A DNA stretch of 64,000 nucleotides from Asparagopsis taxiformis (taxonomy: Eukaryota > Rhodophyta > Florideophyceae > Bonnemaisoniales > Bonnemaisoniaceae), in assembly GCA_030407315.1 (NCBI GenBank), contig JALQPE010001893.1:1-64000 (forward strand), given 5' to 3'. The notes below the pieces were generated by a model. That model was not told the DNA's origin and searched no databases. It worked only from the letters and a program-made list of their open reading frames with translations. The position numbers were made by a program, and so were the translations under genes. Positions 30,901 to 41,009 of the stretch are shown in pieces; position 1 is the stretch's first letter; every line of letters begins with the position of its first letter.

Positions 30901-32688
30901 AGTCTTGGGATTGAATGCTCGGGGTGGGGCTGTAGGGTGATTTGGTTGCCGTCTAGTGTTGTGTGATTTCGGTATGTTGATGTTCTTGGAAGTGGGTTGG
31001 GCACGGGCACCATGGCACTGTGTGTGCTTATCTTGTACAGGACTTGTTATAGGGGAGGTGGGCAGGTAATAGAGGTTATTGTGGCAGGGTGCCTTGGCGA
31101 TTACCTGTATATTGTCAGGGAGAGGGTGTGGCGTTGTTATGTATGCTGCATCTTTTTTGAAGATGACGTCATTTTGTTTTGCCAGTTGTCCTACAGATAG
31201 GAGGTTATGTTTGGCACTAGGCATGGACACAGCGTGCGGGATATGTACGGTGTGGTGTGGGGATATTTGAAGGGAGAGGGGACCGTGGTGGGTCAACGGT
31301 GCCTGTTGTCCTGATGCGGTGATGGTGGATGATGGATGTGCAACCATGGATGGGTATGGGTGTCGGGTGTGTGTGGGTGACGCGCCCGAGTCCAGGAGAT
31401 ACAAATCGGAAGTGTGGTTTATTTCATGGGGGGACATGATCTCTGTGTGGTACGTCATACGGTCGTTGTCATGTGAGGGGGAGTGCACTTCGCCATATGG
31501 AGAGTGCGATGGAGGTGAGAGGGGAGTTTGTGGCATGGGTGGGGAATGTGTGGAGGGTTGGTGAGTGGGATGGGGTGGAAGGAGAAGGGGAGAGTGAAAA
31601 TTTGGTGGATGAATCTGAGGATGAATGGGGGGTGGATGAAGAGAAGTGTAAGGAAGGGGTGGTGAATTTGATGCAGCATGATTAGATTGTGAGGGTGAAG
31701 GAGTTGATCCTCGCTGCTGTTGGTTTAGAGATCTTTGTCGGGTGAAACACTGGTTTGTGTTGTGAGTACTGCTGCCATGGAAAGTGCACCATAGACCTTG
31801 ATGGCCTGGTGGCGGATGCCTGACTTTGTGTAGCGCAAATCGCTTGTGATGTCGGGGTTTGTTGGGGGAGGGGGGTGAAGCGAGTCGCATCTGTGGAATG
31901 TAAGAATACGGAGATGGGGGAGGTGTGGTGATAATTGGTGGGTTGTGTTGATGTAGTAGGGTGGATGTCCTTGTCGGATAAGTAAATGGTTGGGGTGGTG
32001 ATGGTATTGGGTGTTGGTGGCATGCGGAGGTAGCCTGCTCATGTTCGATGAGCATGGTCGTCACTAGTTCGAGTGTTGGGCGACGACCGTCATGGAAATT
32101 GTGGTAATTCGCTAGATCCCTGAGGAGGGAAGCGTACTCTGGGGTGTCGTAGAGACCGTTCAGTATGAATTCCACTGTGGTGCTGTCGTCGTCAATATGT
32201 GGGTACTCGGATTGTATCATGAGTTCCCTAAGATCTGTATGTCTTTGGATGTACGTTTCGATGGGGGTGCCAGAAACGTAAGTTATTTGATTTGCACGTC
32301 TTCGGAGGTTGGCGCTGGAGTTTTTCGGGTGTATTGCGGATAGCTTGTTCTTCAGGTGCTGATATATTACCGGTGTTGGACTTGTTATGATGGAAGGGCT
32401 GACTCCACGAAGTATTTCCGGTGATATGTTTGGAATAATGAGGAGGCGTGCAAGAGCAGTTTTCTGTTGGTGGATCTTGTATGCAGTAGGGTTGACGGGG
32501 GTAGTTGGTGGTGGATCGTTGAGATAATCCGTTAGATCGTAAAGGGTAGCATGGCATTCGATGGTGTTGCACCATTGGGTGATGTTGTCAGATGTAAGAG
32601 GTGGGATATCAAACCGAGGGGATAGGGAAGGGGAAAGGGGAATGGGGGATGGTAGGGTAGAGGGAGTTGTGACGTTTGGATCAGTCAT
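27975..32688 (-). pseudogene. Gag-Pol polyprotein of element E (two frameshifts)
   Basis: ATG at 32688 (minus) opens a 768-aa frame ending at 30382. It contains Gag, a knuckle C301-H304-H309-C314, a long Pro/His-rich linker, protease YLLDSGASPTH (D433) and the start of the GPI region. A one-base shift near 30395 leads to the frame with CTGCAIGK, HTDVCGP and MDNAKEYF (30106-28172). That frame carries integrase, RT with VITIDDFLVV (Thr codon 28919-28921) and RNase H (SDSDFAACTNTRRSTTGT). A second shift near 28195 moves MDNAGAV to KLLRLS and the stop at 27975 into a third frame. Identical LTRs make sequencing error or mobilisation in trans possible. Confidence 0.88.
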
Positions 32689-32941
32689 GTTGTTGACGTG
32701 ATGGTATTGTGCTTCTAGTTGAGCTTGCCGGTAGAGTTCGTCGGGTAGATTTCGAAGCTCTTCTTCTGCTCGGAGGAATCTTGCTCGGGTCAGGGTGAAT
32801 TCTGCGCGTCGGATCGCGCGTTGGTTAGTTGGTGGCGAACCTATTGTGATAGCTGTGGCTCATACTGTGAGCCTGGTGAGCGTCGCCGTGATCAATGGGT
32901 GAAATGAGGTGGGCGGGTTGTGAATGATGGCGCAAGGAGGT

Positions 32942-32955
32942 CTGGTCCCATAACC
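32942..32955 (-). promoter_or_regulatory. Primer-binding site, element E
   Basis: In element sense GGTTATGGGACCAG is directly adjacent to the LTR, one mismatch from the complement of the initiator tRNA-Met anticodon arm. Confidence 0.8.
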
Positions 32956-33079
32956 TGACGATCTTGAGGTAGTCTCGTAATCGGATACCATTTACTTCAT
33001 CGTCGGCGAGATCGCTTGACGCTACCTTAAATACTGAGTCTACTGTAATGCATTATTGTACTGGTATGATCTTCCGACA
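32956..33079 (-). repeat. 5' LTR of element E
   Basis: 124 bp, identical to 27781-27904, with the primer-binding site on its downstream side. Confidence 0.94.
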
Positions 33080-33084
33080 ATATC

Positions 33085-34277
33085 TACCACCAGTAGACAT
33101 GGTAACTTCGTCGTAATTGCTACAGTACTGTCCATACTCCCAAAATATATTTCAAACCCGCCAAAGTTGACCAATTTAAAAACTTTTTCAAACCAAGTCC
33201 AGTAAAAGGACAGCTGGCCTGCGTTGTCGGCGAGAAGTATTCTTGCATCTGCATACGTGTACACGCATCACCTTCTGACAAGTATTACAACTTGCTAATG
33301 GCTGCCTGCATGTGACCAGCGGCCAAAGTGCGGCTCGTCTCAAATATAGACAGACTGTCCATCACTCAAGCAGTAACTCAGCCGTTCTCGACAAATTAGC
33401 CGTCGAAATCGACAAGGAAGCTGGTAGTAACTCTGTCCTCGCCATTCCATACATGTTTGTTCTCCTAGCGTCCGGATACCTCCCCCTTGTGACATTCGTC
33501 ACATCGGCGTCGAGTCTCGCTAATGCTACACCGCCCCCTCGCGCTTTCCTTCAGGTTCCGCGACCATGTGTAGCAACTTTTCTTCGATCTCCGAACCACA
33601 TCCACGATCATCTTCGCCGTACTCTCGAGTCAGGTCCCACTATCCATTCAGGCCCCTATTCGATCTGACCTTTGGCCTAGCACCATGGGCGACACCCCTC
33701 GTGCGCATCCAACACCAACTAAATTTTCCAGCATTGCGCGCCCTCCTGCAGTGCCTTCTCAGCTTGATGTCGCAATTTGGAGGGCCTACAACTACTTGAG
33801 ATCGTGAGACTCGTGTATCTTCTATTGTATTACTCCATGGTCGGTTTCATCAGATGCATTGTCGTGCCCCGCCCAGCGATACCGTCTAGTAGTACTATCC
33901 TGGTATGGTAAGATGCATGTAGACTTCATTGTTCTGACGCAACGCGCAACTCAAACCAGTTTCGTTGAGATCAACTATTCCGACGTATGTACGACGCTAA
34001 ACAAGCAGCATTTCTGAGACGAAATGTTCCCTTGATCCGCGATCTCCAGTGGCCAAGCTCAACCTTTGGCGTCATTACAAACACAGCGGTCGAGGCTACT
34101 TTCAACAAGCCTTCCGGCCTCTCTAGTGTCTATCAGACTAGTGGCCTCACATGAGGCCACTTGTAACCTCCCTGGAAGTAGAGAATTTCCAAGTTGCACG
34201 CCGGAAGAAAAAGCTGTTTTTCCGTAATTTTTGTCGTATGATGCCAAGGATGACCTCCCATGGGGGAATTGGCTTGT
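33085..34277. other. Spacer between elements E and H, no gene recognised
   Basis: ORFs of 118 aa (33312-33668) and about 40 aa (MGDTPRAHPTPT, from 33685) are present on the plus strand but match nothing I know. No repeat of the families described here was found. Confidence 0.35.
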
Positions 34278-34282
34278 CTGAT

Positions 34283-34772
34283 TGACGATATCTCGCGACC
34301 GATCCGGATCAATGGACCTAGCTGTAAGGTCCGTGTCGCAGCTATCTACTGTAATTCGCTCGACCCGCCGTCCGGGAGAGCCGGCCGTCGGTGAGTCGCT
34401 CGCTTGTGTAGGTTACTATATCTACCCGCCATCCCCTTTACCGCTCTACTTTCCAGATAAGAGATTATGGAATTATAGAGTAAATAACGCGGTTCAACCC
34501 AAAGGTTGCGTCGCTGTTACTCTTCCATTCTCGACAAACTTTCCAAACGTTCCACGCCTTCCTGTCGCAGTTCCACGCTCCCCTTTGCCTGTCCCACGCG
34601 CGCACCCGCTCGTCCACCGCCCGCTCGCTGACTACGCTACCGCTTGTTGACATTCCATTTGGAGCGTGACAACTGACCTGGTCTGTTTACCATACGTTGC
34701 TATCGGGTAACATACGGGGGCTTGGACCGCCGTCCGATAGTGACCTCTCGCTGAAAGGCAGTGCTTACGACA
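34283..34772 (+). repeat. 5' LTR of element H
   Basis: TGACGATATCTCGCGACC to CAGTGCTTACGACA. The following bases, ATCCGGATTTAGCG, do not match the initiator tRNA-Met site used by the other elements. Confidence 0.93.
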
Positions 34773-34811
34773 ATCCGGATTTAGCGTCTGTATTGCCGCG
34801 AGAGAACCGTG

Positions 34812-36728
34812 ATGGCTGACACGCCAATCGAGGACAAGAAGGCCCGACGCGATCGTTTGATCAAGATGTGCAATGAATGTGACGCTGTCACTGACATTGG
34901 TGAAACATTTCGCTTCGCTGCTTTGCAAACTCTCAAGACAAATGAGATTGGATCCGAAAGCCCACCAGAGATCCTGACGGCCTACATCCTGTCACTGATC
35001 CCTCCTCCAAGGAAGTTATTTACGCAAGAACTATTTGAAAACCCTACTTTCCCTATGATTCTGTTGAAGGAAACTGCTGAGTTGTATGGTTGTCTAAAGG
35101 TTCCTAGTAATATCACTGACCGACTCGGCCATGAAGTTCTGTCAAACCCCTCTGCTGGTATATTCATTTGGCTCGCCTGTGTGCACAACCCTTCTGACGA
35201 AATGGTCGAGAAGTATCTTGATGAATTCTACAACATGCAGACTGTGCCGGACGCTTTACCGGAAACTGTGCAAGAGACACCTCGCCGCCCTGTCAGTCCA
35301 ACGTCAACGACTCCTCACACGACCAACAGAAGATCGTCACTACCTGACACTCCTGCTAATGAGGATGGAGTCAGACGCCGCTTGTCAACTCCTGTGTCTA
35401 CACCACCGCCGGACACACAGAGAGAAGGACAAATGAGTCACCGCCGCTATACGCCCCATTTTCCTAAATCATTCCAGATTCTAGAAGAGAATGACGCAAT
35501 GACACCTCGTGTCAAACCTGCGAAAATGAAGTTGCCACCCTCTGCTTCTACCGCCCAAGACGCGAATGACTCTCATAGGAAAGCTGCCGCTGTATCATCC
35601 CACTTCCGAGATGCAAAGTTTACTGGAGGTAAACAGCAATCCATTCGACGTAGTATTATGGACTACGAGATATGCTCGGCGCAGTATGAACTGTCATACG
35701 TACAGAAGACTCGCTTCTTCATCAACCTGTTTGATGGTGCTGCACGCATCTTCTTCTGTGATAACACTCACTCGAAGATGAGCTACGACGAACTGGTTGA
35801 AGTCATGACCGGTGAGTATGACAATGAAGCCCGTCAACTGTCAGTGCTAACAGAGCTGAGTACTCTGACGTTTGAGAAGATTAGGAGAAAGGCTGATGTG
35901 TCAGATGCCGATGAGTGCTTGACAAGACTCGTTGACACAATCAACTCACTTGCTCCGCAATGTCCTCCTGCCTTCCGCCGTGATGAGAACAAGTCACACT
36001 TCCTCCGCCAGGCCGTCATCCGACAGCCATGGGCAGAAGCAGCTATCGCAGATATCACCTCATCTGGATACAGCTTCAACAAATTTGTCACCTCGCTCCG
36101 TGTCAAGATGCAACTCTTCGAAGAGAAGAAGTCATTGCAGCCTGAGAATGACACCCAAGCCGATACCCTGTATCAGCGATACGGCCGTCCACCATCCCAT
36201 GTCACGAGACGTGCTATCGTGCATGAACCGCTTCGCCAAGCGCGCAGCGCAAGCGCTAAAGAAGGCAAAAACCCTATTGGCAAGAATGGCAAACGTATGC
36301 TTTGCAAGATATGTGATGCTGATGACCACTTTGCACGCGATTGCAAAGAGCGTGACGTGAAGGGAGCAGTCACAAGACAGCTACAGAAAGGTGTACCTGC
36401 TGTCACACTACTTGCTAGCCTCGTGTCAAATTATGACCGTTATGCGCACAACGTAGATGACCCCTGTTCACCTGACCCCGCTCAACTACCACTCCACGAT
36501 GACAATTTTCACACCGAAGTATGTTCAGAACTTGAAGCTTTTGAGAAACTTCATGTCGAGTGTACCGAAGACGAAGACAGGTGTCCCGACAGAGAGATAC
36601 TAGCTGAACATGTTGACAGCTCGCATGCTATTAACAACATAGCAATGTCAACTATTCTGCAGGATCAGAATGATGTATCAGACACCGTTCATCATGTCCA
36701 GTGTATCCCTGCTACGTTTTTTCACTAG
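34812..36728 (+). CDS. Gag of element H (638 aa)
   Basis: ATG 34812 begins MADTPIEDKKARRD. A Pro/Thr-rich linker (about 160-230) leads to a helical Gag core around 260-430, which includes FFINLFDGAARIFF and FDGA-W-like features of retrotransposon Gag. A canonical C-x2-C-x4-H-x4-C knuckle, CKICDADDHFARDC, is at about 495-510. The ORF stops just after a run of six T and overlaps the next ORF by 28 nt in the -1 frame. Gag forms the particle that packages the RNA. Confidence 0.85.
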   Translation: MADTPIEDKKARRDRLIKMCNECDAVTDIGETFRFAALQTLKTNEIGSESPPEILTAYILSLIPPPRKLFTQELFENPTFPMILLKETAELYGCLKVPSNITDRLGHEVLSNPSAGIFIWLACVHNPSDEMVEKYLDEFYNMQTVPDALPETVQETPRRPVSPTSTTPHTTNRRSSLPDTPANEDGVRRRLSTPVSTPPPDTQREGQMSHRRYTPHFPKSFQILEENDAMTPRVKPAKMKLPPSASTAQDANDSHRKAAAVSSHFRDAKFTGGKQQSIRRSIMDYEICSAQYELSYVQKTRFFINLFDGAARIFFCDNTHSKMSYDELVEVMTGEYDNEARQLSVLTELSTLTFEKIRRKADVSDADECLTRLVDTINSLAPQCPPAFRRDENKSHFLRQAVIRQPWAEAAIADITSSGYSFNKFVTSLRVKMQLFEEKKSLQPENDTQADTLYQRYGRPPSHVTRRAIVHEPLRQARSASAKEGKNPIGKNGKRMLCKICDADDHFARDCKERDVKGAVTRQLQKGVPAVTLLASLVSNYDRYAHNVDDPCSPDPAQLPLHDDNFHTEVCSELEAFEKLHVECTEDEDRCPDREILAEHVDSSHAINNIAMSTILQDQNDVSDTVHHVQCIPATFFH

Positions 36729-39700
36729 GGCGTCGCGTTCCCGCGTCCCATCAGCAGCGCCCAATCAAGGCGAAACCCTTGAACAGAACTAATGTCCAAA
36801 GACGCAGACTCAAGTGCAGAGCGAACCGCACATTGGTAACTGTACCTGTGCATGCCGCCAGTCTCGCAATCAAATCAAAACATCCTATGCACCCTGCTTT
36901 CTGTCTAGATACAGGTGCCCCTCTATCAGTTATTGGAGTAAGCGAAGCTAGGAAACTAGCAAACAGTGTCCGCAAAAGGCTGAGACTACAAACGTCTCGC
37001 CGTCGCTTCCGCTTCGCCGATGATACCTTTGATTCACTCGGACTATTGTCACTACCACTGGCTACGCCACCTGGTATCCCTACGATATTTGTCACCCTCG
37101 ACGTTATATCTGCTGAAATTCCCGCGCTACTTGGACTTGACATACTTGACTGCCACAGCATGTATATCGACACAGTCCAGAATCTACTCGTCAAATGTAC
37201 CGTACTCAAGAGTGACGACTCGAAGTCACACATCTTGAAAGATTGGAATGTACCTGTGCACCGTCACAACGGACACGTTTATGCAGACATGTCCACGCCT
37301 GTGATAACATTCTTTAACAGACAACAATTTGTCAAACTACACCGACAATTCTGTCACCCTTCTGCTGACAAGCTTTACCGGTTGCTCAAAAGAGGAAGAC
37401 CTAATGACACTACGCCAGAAACACTGAAGATACTAGAAGACATATCGAAACGATGTGACCCTTGTCAACGTATCCAACCAGCCCCAACAAGATTCAGAGT
37501 CACACTTGGTGCTGAAGACGTGAAGTTCAATGAAGAAATCCTAATGGACATTATGTACATTGACAACCGTCCCATACTCCATATCGTTGACGCCTCTACC
37601 CACTTCAGTGCAGCCCGTTTTCTACCCAACGTCAGTGTGAAGACAATATGGTCAGTTCTAGTCGACTGCTGGTTTTGCATTTACACTGGTTTACCAAACC
37701 GAATCCTGGTTGACCAGGCACCTCTTTTGGTGAAAGCTTTGTACAGTTAGCTAGAGCTTCCGACGTTCAAGTTAACAAAACTGGTATTGAAGCCCATTCA
37801 AGCTTGAGCATATGTGAGCGCTACCACCAGCCGCTACGCAACACGTTCCGCAAGATCAAGCTGGAGAATCCTAACGCCTCTCCTGAATTGATACTGTCGC
37901 TATCCGTGCACGCGATGAATAATACTCTTGGACAGAAGGCCTAGTGCCAGTCGCCTTAGTATTTGGTGAATATCCGTCTACACGTGTCCTAGGAGAACCA
38001 CCAGCACAAAGATTATCGCTGGAAAGCCGTGCTAAACTCGCAGAAGCTGCTCGCAATGAGATGCAATATCAAATGGCTAAGCTACGCATCAAACGTGCCC
38101 TGCGACACCAATCCCCTGCAGCTGCACATATCGCATTTGAACCCGGACAAAACGTATTAGTCTGGAGAGAGAACATTATCGCTAATCGTATAGGTGAGTG
38201 GAAAGGCCCCTACGCCGTGTCGACCATTGACAGACAACGCAAGTTGATCTATGTCAGAGATTGCCACATTGGTCCTGCCCGTCCCTTTGGTATCGCACAA
38301 GTCAAGCCATACCACACCCCCGAAGATAATGTCAATACCATGTTCACGCAGTTACATGACTCACTTCAATCATACCGCACGCCTGACATCATGCAACACG
38401 TCTACATGACTGAAACTCTGTCGCCTGACGATGATCGATGCAATTCACCGCAAATGACAGAGGCAAAACGGAATGAAATCCGAAACCTGATTGAAAGAGG
38501 AACTTTCAAGGTAGTATGTCGTGAAGATCTACCTCTGGATGCTAACGTACTTACCGGAAGATTTGTGTTATGTATCAAGTCAACTCCTGACGGTAACATC
38601 AAGCATAAAGCTCGATTCGTTATCGGTGGACATCGAGACATACTCAAGAATCTCATGGTACATACTACGCAGACGTTGCAACCGTCATCTATCCGTCTAT
38701 TGCTGACGACTGCCGCAATGTTCAACTTTGACATTTGGACGTCTGATGTCAAACAAGCCTACTTGCAAGCCGCCGAACCCCTTTCCAGAGAAGTATACAT
38801 TAAGAGAGCCGTGCCAGAATTCGAACTGTCACCACATGAATACCTACAGTTGCTCCGCCCTCTTTATGGACTTTGCGAATCAGGAGACTTGTGGTTTGAA
38901 ACATTGACCAACCATCATCGCGATAAGCTAGTAATGGCTAGCGCACGTTCAGATGCAGCCCTCTTCAGTAAGATGAAAGATAACAAGCTTATTGGTCTAT
39001 CTGGAGTATATGTGGATGATATGTTACGCGTTGGTACTGCGGAATTCAAGAAGTTATGCAGAGAGACATCTAAGGAATTTGATATGTCTGAAGATGACTT
39101 CCCGCCCTGTAACTTCACTGGTTTCAAGATTTCTTATGGTGATGACAACACCGTTGAGATATCACAGAATGATTACTGTGAGAAGCTAAAGTTGATGCCT
39201 GACGATGCTGCATACAGCACACTTTGCTCGGTGCGAATGCAACTCGCATGGCTATCCCACACTCGTCCCGACGCACTGTATGAGATATCACAGCTGACAC
39301 AAATAACTAGAGATCGCTATGACGACAAAAAGCGTGATATCATCAAACGCGTCAACCGCCTGATCAAATATGTGAAAGAAAACAATGTCACTATCAAGTT
39401 CCCGTCATTGGATGATGACACGCTCAAGATAATTGGATTCTCAGATGCCTCGTTTGCCAGTAACCATGATTGCACATCGCACCTTGGTTACATAATCTTC
39501 ATCGGAGACTCTTCAGATCATGTCGTACCCGTACACTTTCGTTCATACAAGGCCAGAAGAGTGACAAGATCTGTCATGGGTGCTGAACTTATCAGCTTTA
39601 GTGACATGTTTGACACTGCTTTCACGCTTTCCCAAGAGCTTAAACAGCTACTACCTGGCCGAAGCGTCCCTGTTAATCTGTTTACAGATTCTAAGTCACT

Positions 39701-39947
39701 ATTCGACGTGATTTCTAAAGGTTCGCGCACCTCAGAAAGGCGATTGATGATTGACATCGCCAGCGCGAGAGAAGGATTCAAGAATAGAGACATTTCGGAC
39801 ATTGGGTTTGTCCGGAGTGGACATAATATCGCTGACGGACTGACTAAGTCAATGAATCAGTCGTCACTTATGCTATGTCTACGCAGCTCTAAGCTTAATG
39901 TGAACCCTGAGCAATGGATTATGCGCTCTAGTCGTTCATCCCCTTAA
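36701..39947 (+). pseudogene. Pol of element H (protease, integrase, RT, RNase H; two frameshifts)
   Basis: The first segment to 37750 has protease FCLDTGAPLSVIG, a GPI region (HRQFCHPS, CDPC) and the integrase start (MDIMYIDNRPILHIVDASTHF). A one-base loss in the codons after LVDQ (about 37713) ends the frame. The middle segment (FGESFVQLARAS to NNTLGQK) lies in another frame, and a second one-base loss near 37935 restores the frame of 37944-39947. That frame holds the integrase tail (GEWKGPYAV), RT with GVYVDDML (about 39006-39023), and RNase H (FSDASFASN, FTDSKSLFDV, SGHNIADGLTKS). Element I has all of this in one frame. Confidence 0.88.
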
Positions 39948-40011
39948 TAGATTGTAGTATGCCGATAGATGATTAGTACCTCCGCGACCAACCCCTCGCG
40001 AATGGGGGGAG

Positions 40012-40500
40012 TGACGATATCTCGCGACCGATCCGGATCAATGGACCTAGCTGTAAGGTCCGTGTCGCAGCTATCTACTGTAATTCGCTCGACCCGCCGT
40101 CCGGGAGAGCCGGCCGTCGGTGAGTCGCTCGCTTGTGTAGGTTACTATATCTACCCGCCATCCCCTTTACCGCTCTACTTTCCAGATAAGAGATTATGGA
40201 ATTATAGAGTAAATAACGCGGTTCAACCCAAGGTTGCGTCGCTGTTACTCTTCCATTCTCGACAAACTTTCCAAACGTTCCACGCCTTCCTGTCGCAGTT
40301 CCACGCTCCCCTTTGCCTGTCCCACGCGCGCACCCGCTCGTCCACCGCCCGCTCGCTGACTACGCTACCGCTTGTTGACATTCCATTTGGAGCGTGACAA
40401 CTGACCTGGTCTGTTTACCATACGTTGCTATCGGGTAACATACGGGGGCTTGGACCGCCGTCCGATAGTGACCTCTCGCTGAAAGGCAGTGCTTACGACA
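40012..40500 (+). repeat. 3' LTR of element H
   Basis: 489 bp. It differs from the 5' copy by one A at about 40230. TSD ctgat follows. Confidence 0.93.
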
Positions 40501-40535
40501 CTGATAGACACCAGAGCTCTGCAGTCGGTGATCAA

Positions 40536-40652
40536 TGCAACTAAATTTAATTCTTTATTCAATGTGTCTCGGTTCTTCTATTGTAAGTTTGTGTGTCCTG
40601 TTCTCGCCGGCGTTCCGACGGTGCGTCGGACAGCTGTCTTTTGTTAGCATCC
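40536..40652 (-). repeat. Solo or partial LTR related to element F, inverted
   Basis: The reverse complement begins TGTCAGGATGCTAACAAA and continues through GACAGCTGTCCGACGCACCG and CGCCGGCGAGA, as in the element F LTR. It then diverges and carries AATAAA near its end. No TSD was found. It lies 140 bp from the F 5' LTR in opposite orientation. The left edge is uncertain. Confidence 0.7.
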
Positions 40653-40689
40653 TGACAGAATCAAAAAAACAAACTGTTCAAACTGTTAG

Positions 40690-40775
40690 ACTATAAAGAA
40701 TGTTGAGCCTGCGCAGACACTAGACTTTGCATGTCGCCTGATTATATGGATATCCCAACACAAACAATATATCAC
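40690..40775 (+). repeat. Dispersed repeat copy
   Basis: The blocks TGCGCAGACACTAGA and TATATGGATATCC match the reverse complements of about 22560-22650 and, more weakly, 45690-45770. It lies between the inverted LTR and element F. Confidence 0.45.
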
Positions 40776-40791
40776 TGGCCGAGAACTTCGG

Positions 40792-40924
40792 TGTCAGGAT
40801 GCTAACAAAAGACAGCTGTCCGACGCACCGCCGGGACGCCGGCGAGAGTGAAACAAACAAAACCTATAAAAGCAGATCACAGACTTACGCAATAAAGAGG
40901 TAAGGATTCATTCTCCTTCTAACA
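40792..40924 (+). repeat. 5' LTR of element F
   Basis: TGTCAGGATGCTAACAAA to CTCCTTCTAACA, with TATAAAAG at 40865-40872. Confidence 0.92.
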
Positions 40925-40936
40925 GGTTATGGGCTA
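40925..40936 (+). promoter_or_regulatory. Primer-binding site, element F
   Basis: GGTTATGGGCTA is adjacent to the LTR. Its first ten bases fit the initiator tRNA-Met anticodon-arm complement, and the match then fades. Confidence 0.7.
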
Positions 40937-41009
40937 ATTCCCGCCCACTGCGACTCACGATCACCCTACACACCCTTTCTCATCTCGCGACGACCCACCC
41001 GCGACAACA

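Larger units (their letters stand above)
27781..33079 (-). mobile_element. Element E: short-LTR copia retrotransposon, minus strand
   Basis: Two identical 124-bp LTRs lie at 32956-33079 (5') and 27781-27904 (3'). In element orientation they run from TGTCGGAAGATC to AAGATCGTCA. TSD atatc is at 27776-27780 and 33080-33084. The coding region is complete in order but has frameshifts near 30395 and 28195. Confidence 0.95.
34283..40500 (+). mobile_element. Element H: copia-like retrotransposon with degraded pol
   Basis: LTRs at 34283-34772 (490 bp) and 40012-40500 (489 bp) differ by one base in a run of A. TSD ctgat lies at 34278-34282 and 40501-40505. A purine tract (AATGGGGGGAG, 40001-40011) precedes the 3' LTR. 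The gag ORF is intact and pol has two further one-base shifts. It is related to element I. Confidence 0.95.

Noticed and set aside
34282..34650. 122-aa ORF at the start of element H, with a similar 142-aa ORF at 39969
   Set aside because: Both lie within the LTR pair; they are repeats of the same non-coding sequence.
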